A DNA stretch of 56,736 nucleotides. Origin: Burkholderiaceae bacterium (GTDB lineage: Bacteria; Pseudomonadota; Gammaproteobacteria; Burkholderiales; Burkholderiaceae_C). A model generated the notes under the pieces. That model saw only the letters and a program-made list of their open reading frames with translations, was not told the origin of the DNA and searched no databases. Position 1 is the stretch's first letter, and each line of letters begins with the position of its first letter. A program made the position numbers and the translations under genes. The stretch lies in assembly GCA_016790575.1 (NCBI GenBank), contig JAEUOU010000006.1, positions 1 through 56,736 of the forward strand. The letters run 5' to 3'. Shown in pieces: positions 50,035 to 56,736 of this stretch.

Positions 50035-52257
50035 ATGAGCCAAACCCCCGCTATCTCTCCGCCTCTCGTCCCCGCTGCGCCAGGCGACGACGAAATTGAT
50101 CTTCTTGGTTTGCTCGACACGCTGCTAGACGCCAAGTGGCTGATCGCGGCAGCCGTGGTTGTCGTCACATTGCTGGGCGGCGCGTATGCGTTTCTTAGCC
50201 GCCCAATCTATCAGGCCAACACCCTAATTCAGGTGGAAGAAAGCAAACCGGGCGCCGGCAGTGCCCTGGGAGAGGCGGCCAGCCTTTTTGAAATCCGCTC
50301 GCCAGCTTCGGCAGAAATGGAGCTTCTCCGCTCGCGACTCGTGGTGGGTCAGGCGGTTGACGAACTGCAGCTCTTCATTACCGCGGTGCCAAAGCGACTT
50401 CCACTTGTCGGCAACTGGCTGGCTGCCCGTGCCCAAGGTCTTTCGGATCCGGGATTTCTCGGCTTCAATGGATACGTTTCGGGTAAAGAACAGGTGCAGA
50501 TCGCGTTGCTGGAAGTTTCTGCCGACCTGGAAGGCAAACGCCTTGCACTGATTGCCACCGACAACGGGTACCGATTGCTCGACTCCGACGGGCAGCTGTT
50601 GGTGCAGGGCAATGTCGGCGTGGAATTGGGCTTTCCCGGTGGCCGGATCCTGGTGCGCGAGGTCAAAGCCAAACCGGGTGCGGAGTTCCATGTTGCGCGC
50701 TTGAATCGACAAAGTGTGATTGAGCAGGTGCAAGCTTCTTTGAGAATTACAGAGAAGGGGCGTCAGTCCGGCGTATTGTCGGTGGTTCTTGAGGGGAGTG
50801 ATCGGGAGCGAATTGTCAGGATACTTGGCGCCGTAGGGGCAAACTATGTCGGCCAGAATGTGGCCCGCAAGGCAGCTGAAGCAGACAAGTCCCTAGGTTT
50901 TCTGAACGGCTTTCTGCCGGAACTCAAGCGCCAGTTGGAGAGCTCTGAAACCCGTTTCAGCCAGTTCCGCAACCAAAAGGGCACGTTTGACCTGAGTACG
51001 GAAGGTCAGTTGGCGCTCAAATCTTCGGTGGACCTGCAGACTAAGTTGGTGGAAGCGGAGCAGAAACGCCGCGAATTGCTATCCCAATTCACCACCGCCC
51101 ATCCTTCGGTGCAAGTCGTTGATGCCCAGATCGCAGCGCTCAAGAAAGAGATGGCGGGGGTTAATGCAAAAGTTACGGTACTGCCCAATGTCGAGCAGGA
51201 GTTATTGCGCCTGACCCGCGATGTCAAAGTCAATTCCGAGTTGTACGTCAGCCTTCTCAACAGTGCTCAGCAATTGAGATTGGTGCGGGAGGGCAAGGTC
51301 GGGAATGTGCGGGTAGTAGACGCGGCAGCTGTCGGGTCACTGCCAATTGCACCGCAACGCGGCCTGATCCTGATTGTCAGTGCCGCCTTGGGTCTGATGC
51401 TTGGTATCGGATTGGCGGTACTTCGAAACGTTCTAAATCCGGGAATACGGGATGCCAGTGAAATCGAGCGTAATTCCGGACTGAATGTGTTCGCCACCGT
51501 TCCCCACAGCGAGGCGCAGGGAACGTTGTTTGAGCAAATCAAGCGAAAGGCGCCCGGTCAACACCTACTCACGCTGTCGTTGCCCAACGATCCGGGGGTG
51601 GAAAGTTTGCGCAGTCTGCGGACAGCGCTGCAATTTGCTTTGCTGGATGCCCCCAACAACATTGTCCTATTTACGGGGCCAACGCCCGGGATCGGAAAAT
51701 CCTTTGTCAGTGCCAACTTTGCTGCTGTGCTCGGTGCGACGGGCAAGCGCGTTTTGCTTGTTGATGCCGACTTGCGCAAAGGGTACCTGAACCAGTACTT
51801 TGGATTGGACCGTGCGCCAGGCCTCAGCGAACTGGTAGCTGGATCCTGCAACGATGCAGACGCACTTCGAGTGAACGTGGCACCCAATGTGGACTTGATC
51901 ACGACGGGCCAATTGCCGCCCAATCCGGCAGAAGTGCTGACGGCAGGAGCCCTTTCCCAGTTGTTGTTGCGCCTGTCCGCTCAATATGACTTGGTTCTGA
52001 TAGATACACCACCGGTACTTGCGGTGGCCGACACCCAGGTGGTCGCCGCCCACGCCGGCACCATATTCCTGGTTACCAAAGCGACCGTAAGCTCGTTGGG
52101 TGAGGTGAATGAATCCGTAAAGCGCCTGCAGCAGGCGGGCGTGCAAATCAAGGGAGTTGTTTTCAACGATTTCAAGGTGGACAAACGGCGTTATGGTGGC
52201 TACGGGTATCGGTATAGCCGGTATCGATATACGAACTACCAGTATGGGCAGCAGTAA
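50035..52257 (+). CDS. Wzc-type tyrosine kinase and chain-length regulator
   Basis: This 740-residue inner-membrane protein has two transmembrane helices (about 42-62 and 440-460) around a periplasmic coiled-coil Wzz domain. The cytoplasmic BY-kinase has Walker A GPTPGIGKS (548-556), Walker A' LLVDADLRKG and Walker B LVLIDTPPVL. The tail is a tyrosine cluster (GYGYRYSRYRYTNYQYG), the autophosphorylation region. It governs polymer length and drives export with Wza. It follows the Wzb gene by 24 bases. Confidence 0.95.
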   Translation: MSQTPAISPPLVPAAPGDDEIDLLGLLDTLLDAKWLIAAAVVVVTLLGGAYAFLSRPIYQANTLIQVEESKPGAGSALGEAASLFEIRSPASAEMELLRSRLVVGQAVDELQLFITAVPKRLPLVGNWLAARAQGLSDPGFLGFNGYVSGKEQVQIALLEVSADLEGKRLALIATDNGYRLLDSDGQLLVQGNVGVELGFPGGRILVREVKAKPGAEFHVARLNRQSVIEQVQASLRITEKGRQSGVLSVVLEGSDRERIVRILGAVGANYVGQNVARKAAEADKSLGFLNGFLPELKRQLESSETRFSQFRNQKGTFDLSTEGQLALKSSVDLQTKLVEAEQKRRELLSQFTTAHPSVQVVDAQIAALKKEMAGVNAKVTVLPNVEQELLRLTRDVKVNSELYVSLLNSAQQLRLVREGKVGNVRVVDAAAVGSLPIAPQRGLILIVSAALGLMLGIGLAVLRNVLNPGIRDASEIERNSGLNVFATVPHSEAQGTLFEQIKRKAPGQHLLTLSLPNDPGVESLRSLRTALQFALLDAPNNIVLFTGPTPGIGKSFVSANFAAVLGATGKRVLLVDADLRKGYLNQYFGLDRAPGLSELVAGSCNDADALRVNVAPNVDLITTGQLPPNPAEVLTAGALSQLLLRLSAQYDLVLIDTPPVLAVADTQVVAAHAGTIFLVTKATVSSLGEVNESVKRLQQAGVQIKGVVFNDFKVDKRRYGGYGYRYSRYRYTNYQYGQQ

Positions 52258-52363
52258 CGCGGGTTCCTGCAGGATGGCCATCAATTGAATTCATGCCCAT
52301 GTGTTTCAAATTCTCCCGGCCTGAAGTGGTCACGTTTTCTCAGTCTGTGTCTGACCGTTTCCA

Positions 52364-53494
52364 ATGAAGCTTCTAGTTGTATTCGGTACGCGGCCTGAAG
52401 CCATAAAAATGGCCCCGCTCGTAAAGGTGTTGGAGGGCTCATCCCATCTGGAGCACAAAGTATGTGTTACGGCGCAGCACCGCCAGATGCTCGACCAGGT
52501 GCTGCAACTCTTCGAGATCACGCCGCATTTCGACCTGGACCTGATGCGTCCGGGGCAGACCCTGCCTCAACTCACCAGCAACATCTTGCAGGGGATGGAT
52601 GGCGTGCTGGCCGACTATCGGCCCGATTGGGTGCTGGTGCACGGCGACACCACCACGACCATGGCTACAAGCCTTGCTGCCTACTATCGACAAGTGGGCG
52701 TAGCGCATGTAGAAGCCGGCTTGCGCACCCACAATTTGCTTTCACCCTGGCCCGAAGAGGGTAACCGTCAGATCACTGGACGGCTGGCAAGTCTGCACTT
52801 TGCTCCAACTGCAGCCTCGCGTCAGAACCTGTTGCACGAAGGGGTCGTTGACAACACTATCCATGTCACCGGCAACACAGTCATAGACGCTCTTCTTCGT
52901 ATCAGCCAGCGCTTGGATGAAGACGTTCCACTCAGCGAACAACAGGCAACCCGCTTCCCTTTTCTGGATGCCACAAAGCGCTTGGTACTGGTCACCGGGC
53001 ACCGGCGCGAAAACTTCGGCGCCGGGTTTGAGGCGATGTGTCAAGCTCTCAAAGCCATTGCGGCCCAGCCTGGCGTTCAAGTCGTGTACCCCGTACATCT
53101 CAACCCACAGGTTCAGGAACCCGTGCACCGTATTCTGGGCAATGTTGACAACGTCCACCTGACCGAGCCCCAGGACTATCTGCCCTTTGTGTATTTGATG
53201 AAGCGAAGCTACATCATTCTCACCGACTCAGGGGGCATTCAGGAGGAGGCCCCTTCACTTGGAAAGCCAGTGCTGGTGATGCGGGATACTACCGAAAGGC
53301 CCGAAGCCGTGGCCGCAGGCACTGTTCGCCTGGTAGGCACCAACACCGATCGTATCGTTGCCGAAACCCACGTCCTTTTGCGTGATCAGGCTGCATACCA
53401 GCAGATGGCCTTTGCGCACAACCCATACGGAGATGGCACAGCGTGCCGCCAAATCCGCAGTATTTTTGAATCACTCGCCACCAGGGCCAACTGA
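52364..53494 (+). CDS. wecB: UDP-N-acetylglucosamine 2-epimerase (non-hydrolysing)
   Basis: This 376-residue enzyme has [46 protein letters not shown] and [19 protein letters not shown], all typical of WecB. It interconverts UDP-GlcNAc and UDP-ManNAc in the cytoplasm. ATG 52364 is used, with a poor ribosome site. Five bases separate it from the dehydrogenase gene wecC, so the pair makes UDP-ManNAc uronic acid for the polymer. Confidence 0.95.
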   Translation: MKLLVVFGTRPEAIKMAPLVKVLEGSSHLEHKVCVTAQHRQMLDQVLQLFEITPHFDLDLMRPGQTLPQLTSNILQGMDGVLADYRPDWVLVHGDTTTTMATSLAAYYRQVGVAHVEAGLRTHNLLSPWPEEGNRQITGRLASLHFAPTAASRQNLLHEGVVDNTIHVTGNTVIDALLRISQRLDEDVPLSEQQATRFPFLDATKRLVLVTGHRRENFGAGFEAMCQALKAIAAQPGVQVVYPVHLNPQVQEPVHRILGNVDNVHLTEPQDYLPFVYLMKRSYIILTDSGGIQEEAPSLGKPVLVMRDTTERPEAVAAGTVRLVGTNTDRIVAETHVLLRDQAAYQQMAFAHNPYGDGTACRQIRSIFESLATRAN

Positions 53495-53499
53495 AAACT

Positions 53500-54765
53500 A
53501 TGAGCGATCCCTTCGCAACCATTTCTATCATCGGACTCGGCTATATCGGCCTTCCAACGGCGGCAGTTTTTGCCAGCCGAAAAGTCAAAGTGATTGGCGT
53601 GGACGTCAATCAGCACGCTGTGGATACGATAAACCGTGGCGAGATCCACATTGTCGAACCTGAACTCGACAACGTGGTGCGTGCGGCTGTCGCCGACGGC
53701 TATCTGAGGGCCACAACAAAACCTGAGCCAGCGGATGCATTCCTTATTGCGGTTCCCACCCCGTTCAAGGACGGCCCCACGGGCTGCCACCACCCCGATG
53801 TGGACTTCATTGAGGCGGCCACGAAGTCCATCGCGCCGGTGCTGAAAAAGGGCGACCTGGTCATCCTGGAGTCCACCTCCCCTGTGGGTGCCACAGAGCA
53901 AATGGCGTTCTGGATGGCCCAAGCGCGTCCCGATCTTTCTTTTCCGCAAACACATGGCGAAGCCAGTGACATCCGCGTTGCCCACTGCCCGGAGCGCGTT
54001 CTCCCGGGCCAAGTGCTACGCGAGTTGGTGCAAAACGACCGGGTCATTGGAGGTATGACACCTCGGTGTTCGAAAGCGGCCGCGCAACTCTATAAAGCGT
54101 TTGTCCAGGGCGAATGCGTTATCACCAGTGCCCGCACCGCCGAAATGTGCAAGCTGACTGAAAACAGCTTCCGCGACGTGAATATTGCTTTTGCGAACGA
54201 ACTTTCGATAATCTGCGACAGATTGAATATCAACGTCTGGGAGCTTATCAGGCTCGCAAATCGACACCCTCGGGTCAATATACTTCAACCAGGCCCAGGA
54301 GTTGGCGGGCACTGTATCGCGGTCGATCCGTGGTTCATTGTAAGTGCCGCCCCGACTGAGGCGAAATTAATAAGGGCAGCTCGCGAAGTAAATGACAGCA
54401 AGCCCGGATGGGTAATTGAAAAAATAAAGTTATCGGTTGCTGAGTTCCTCCAGGAGAATCCCGGGAAGACGGCAAAAGACATGTCTATCGCGTGCTTCGG
54501 GATTAGCTTTAAGCCAGACATTGACGACTTGCGGGAAAGTCCGGCGCTTGATATTGTTCGGGCATTGTCTGTCATTCACCCCGGTCCTGTATTTGTTGTG
54601 GAGCCTAATATAAAAACCGTTCCAATGGATTTAAATAACGTTGAATTGGTTGATGAAATAAGAGGAATGGACGCCGATCTGAAAGTGCTTCTGGTGGATC
54701 ATAAGCAGTTTAAGACAGGCTTGACCCCGCATGGCAAATTTCTCGACTGCAAAGGCATCTGGTAA
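53500..54765 (+). CDS. wecC: UDP-N-acetyl-D-mannosamine dehydrogenase
   Basis: This 421-residue protein has Rossmann motif IGLGYIGLPTAAVFASR, STSPVGATEQ, a catalytic cysteine in VGGHCIAVDPWF, and FKPDIDDLRESPAL. It oxidises UDP-ManNAc to UDP-ManNAc uronic acid with NAD. Base use changes inside the gene: the first 680 bases are GC-rich like the neighbours, while from about 54175 AT-ending codons (ATA, TTA, AAT) become common. That suggests a recombination join within the gene. Confidence 0.94.
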   Translation: MSDPFATISIIGLGYIGLPTAAVFASRKVKVIGVDVNQHAVDTINRGEIHIVEPELDNVVRAAVADGYLRATTKPEPADAFLIAVPTPFKDGPTGCHHPDVDFIEAATKSIAPVLKKGDLVILESTSPVGATEQMAFWMAQARPDLSFPQTHGEASDIRVAHCPERVLPGQVLRELVQNDRVIGGMTPRCSKAAAQLYKAFVQGECVITSARTAEMCKLTENSFRDVNIAFANELSIICDRLNINVWELIRLANRHPRVNILQPGPGVGGHCIAVDPWFIVSAAPTEAKLIRAAREVNDSKPGWVIEKIKLSVAEFLQENPGKTAKDMSIACFGISFKPDIDDLRESPALDIVRALSVIHPGPVFVVEPNIKTVPMDLNNVELVDEIRGMDADLKVLLVDHKQFKTGLTPHGKFLDCKGIW

Positions 54766-54778
54766 AGGAGTAACGATA

Positions 54779-55777
54779 ATGCTTAATAATTCAACAATCC
54801 TTGTCACCGGCGGCACGGGATCTTTTGGGCACACGTTCGTCCCAATGACGCTAGAAAAATTTAACCCGAAGAAAATAATAATTTTCTCTCGGGACGAAAT
54901 GAAGCAATGGGAGATGGCGAAACTCTTCAATGGTGATCCGAGGGTTCGCTTTTTCATAGGTGATGTGCGCGATCGGGATCGACTTAACCGAGCTCTGGAT
55001 GGTGTGGATTATGTCGTGCACGCTGCGGCTACAAAAATTGTTCCGACAGCTGAATATAATCCCTTCGAATGCATAAAGACGAACATCAATGGGGCGATGA
55101 ACCTTATTGATGCATGTATTGATAAGGGTGTTCGGCGTGTCGTGGCTCTTTCGACGGATAAAGCAAGCAGTCCAATAAATCTTTATGGGGCAACGAAACT
55201 TGCTTCAGATAAACTTTTCGTCGCTGGCAACTCATACTCTGCTGCTTATGAGACCCGATTTGCGGTCGTGCGCTATGGCAATGTGATGGGTTCACGTGGA
55301 TCGGTTATACCTTTTTTCCTTTCGATCAAAGATAAAGGCGTGCTCCCAGTTACGGACGCCCGCATGACTCGATTCATGATTACGCTGGAACAGGGCGTTG
55401 AATTGGTTTGGCATGCGTTCGAGGATATGGAGGGCGGGGAAATTTACGTCAAAAAGATCCCTTCCATGAAAGTTACCGATCTGGCGTCGGTGGTCGCTCC
55501 GGACGCGCATCAAGAAATTGTGGGAATTCGCCCCGGTGAAAAACTGCATGAGCAGATGATTGGTGTTGAAGACGCCTTTTATACCTACGAATACCCAGAA
55601 CATTACAAAATTCTTCCGGCCATTCACAGCTGGGATTCGTGCAAGAACCGTATCAAAGATGGCGTGCGGGTCCCCGAAGGGTTTTCTTATACGAGTGACA
55701 ACAACGCAGAATGGATGAAACCAGCAGAGCTCAAATCGTGGATTGAAAGAAATCGGGCAAAGATCGGGAGCATCTGA
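54779..55777 (+). CDS. pseB: UDP-N-acetylglucosamine 4,6-dehydratase, inverting (PseB-like)
   Basis: This 332-residue SDR-fold protein has the NAD motif VTGGTGSFGH, the catalytic region STDKASSPINLYGATK and the family tail. It removes water from UDP-GlcNAc with C5 inversion, first step to pseudaminic acid or related sugars. Its base composition is clearly AT-richer than the rest of the window, implying horizontal transfer of this part. ATG 54779 has GGAG upstream; an earlier ATG at 54731 lies within wecC. The aminotransferase gene follows two bases after the stop. Confidence 0.9.
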   Translation: MLNNSTILVTGGTGSFGHTFVPMTLEKFNPKKIIIFSRDEMKQWEMAKLFNGDPRVRFFIGDVRDRDRLNRALDGVDYVVHAAATKIVPTAEYNPFECIKTNINGAMNLIDACIDKGVRRVVALSTDKASSPINLYGATKLASDKLFVAGNSYSAAYETRFAVVRYGNVMGSRGSVIPFFLSIKDKGVLPVTDARMTRFMITLEQGVELVWHAFEDMEGGEIYVKKIPSMKVTDLASVVAPDAHQEIVGIRPGEKLHEQMIGVEDAFYTYEYPEHYKILPAIHSWDSCKNRIKDGVRVPEGFSYTSDNNAEWMKPAELKSWIERNRAKIGSI

Positions 55778-55779
55778 CC

Positions 55780-56736
55780 ATGATTCCCTATGGACGACAG
55801 GACATCACCCAAGCCGATGTTGAAGCGGTAGTAGGCGTATTGCAGTCGGACTTTCTCACCCAAGGGCCTCAGGTGCCACTGTTTGAAAAGCGGGTTGCAG
55901 ACCATGTTAACGCCCGACATGCCTTGGCTGTCAACAGCGCCACTTCGGCCCTGCACATTGCCTGTTTGGCGCTGGGTTTGAAGTCGGGTGATTGGTTGTG
56001 GACAACGCCGGTGACATTCGTTGCGTCGGCAAACTGCGGCCTTTACTGCGGCGCTAAAGTGGACTTCGTCGATATCGATCCTCGCACCTACAACATGAGC
56101 GTCAGTGCGTTGGAGAGCAAGTTACAAGCGGCCGAACGGGAAGGGCGTCTCCCCAAGGTGGTGGTGCCGGTCCATCTCTGCGGTCAGTCCTGCGATATGG
56201 CTGCTATCCATGCGCTCGGCCAGAAGTACGGTTTCAAGATCATTGAAGACGCTTCGCACGCCATTGGTGGCAAGTACAAAGGCGAATTCATTGGGAACTG
56301 CCGCTACAGCGACATCACGGTGTTCAGTTTTCATCCGGTCAAAATCATCACCACTGCGGAAGGTGGCATGGTTCTGACCAATGATGCCGAACTGGCAAAC
56401 AAGATGGCACTTTTGCGTAGCCACGGCATCACCCGCGATGCGGCGCGTATGACGAAAACCCCAGATGGTCCATGGTATTACCAGCAAGTCGACCTTGGAT
56501 TCAATTTCCGCATGACAGAACTGCAGGCGGCGCTCGGCGTCAGCCAGGTGGCTCGCCTTGACCACTATGTCGCACGCCGCCATGAACTGGCTGAGCGATA
56601 CGATGCGTTGCTCGCCGGACTCCCTGTCACCCTCCCTTGGCAGCATCCAGACAGTTACTCCGGCTTGCACCTCTACGTTATTCGTCTGCAACTTGACCGA
56701 ATCGGCAAAACGCACCGCCAGGTGTTTGACGAGTTG
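55780..56736 (+). CDS. pseC: PseC-like sugar-nucleotide aminotransferase (partial, runs off the window)
   Basis: The first 319 residues of a DegT/DnrJ-type PLP enzyme are present. It starts IPYGRQDITQADVEAVVGVL, has the PLP lysine in FSFHPVKIITTAEGG and TEDASH-type IIEDASHAIGG. In the PseB-PseC pair this enzyme aminates the 4-keto sugar to the UDP-4-amino-4,6-dideoxy-AltNAc intermediate. Base composition returns toward that of the chromosome. The C terminus and any pseH, pseG or pseI gene are beyond the edge. Confidence 0.9.
   Translation, partial: MIPYGRQDITQADVEAVVGVLQSDFLTQGPQVPLFEKRVADHVNARHALAVNSATSALHIACLALGLKSGDWLWTTPVTFVASANCGLYCGAKVDFVDIDPRTYNMSVSALESKLQAAEREGRLPKVVVPVHLCGQSCDMAAIHALGQKYGFKIIEDASHAIGGKYKGEFIGNCRYSDITVFSFHPVKIITTAEGGMVLTNDAELANKMALLRSHGITRDAARMTKTPDGPWYYQQVDLGFNFRMTELQAALGVSQVARLDHYVARRHELAERYDALLAGLPVTLPWQHPDSYSGLHLYVIRLQLDRIGKTHRQVFDEL

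Overview
The window is about 57 kb of GC-rich chromosome. Gene order, protein types and a family of roughly 41-base dispersed repeats point to a betaproteobacterium of the order Burkholderiales, probably Comamonadaceae or a near relative. It encodes an aerobic, respiratory organism that can oxidise reduced sulfur. I see no insertion sequence, prophage, CRISPR array or rRNA operon.

Layout. (1) 1-1281: end of pgk and a class II (Calvin-type) aldolase. (2) 1386-9407: a thiosulfate-oxidation (Sox) locus with two small cytochromes c, an ArsR-type regulator, soxCDYZAX, an internal hairpin, and soxB. SoxCD is present, so thiosulfate should go fully to sulfate; electrons leave through c-type cytochromes. 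(3) 9562-15508, minus strand: tRNA-Arg(CCT) and a tamA-tamB pair for outer-membrane assembly. (4) 15533-28665: mixed housekeeping and accessory genes, including a hemerythrin, a MoxR/GNAT/VWA operon, a diheme cytochrome c behind a perfect FNR/Anr-type box, a beta-ketoadipyl-CoA thiolase, a TauE/SafE exporter, a Kef-type antiporter, an orphan ParA, MaoC, TrmL, ComF and a BioC-like methyltransferase. (5) 28764-38504: a complete caa3-type cytochrome c oxidase locus (subunits II, I and III) with copper (Cox11, SCO), heme A (CtaA, CtaB) and Surf1 assembly factors plus several small membrane proteins. It is the likely terminal sink for Sox electrons. (6) 38555-42531, minus strand: a Bug-type solute-binding protein, a membrane GGDEF protein with a degenerate active site, and rpoH behind a perfect CIRCE element. 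(7) 43023-56736: an exopolysaccharide/capsule locus with a WecA-like initiating transferase, a novel small lipoprotein, a YjbH-like outer-membrane protein, an UppS-like prenyltransferase, Wza, Wzb and Wzc, then WecB, WecC, PseB and PseC. The sugar genes suggest a polymer containing ManNAc uronic acid and a pseudaminic-type sugar; the locus runs off the right edge.

Most notable observations: six copies of one dispersed repeat, one of which encodes the signal-peptide core of the SCO protein; a perfect CIRCE in front of rpoH; a perfect FNR/Anr box between a MoxR operon and a cytochrome c gene; an apparently lipid-anchored SoxX; a base-composition breakpoint inside wecC; and an EPS locus combining Wza/Wzb/Wzc with YjbH, an extra UppS and an unrecognised lipoprotein. 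No wholly new system is obvious. That EPS secretion module and the repeat exaptation are the best candidates for something undescribed.
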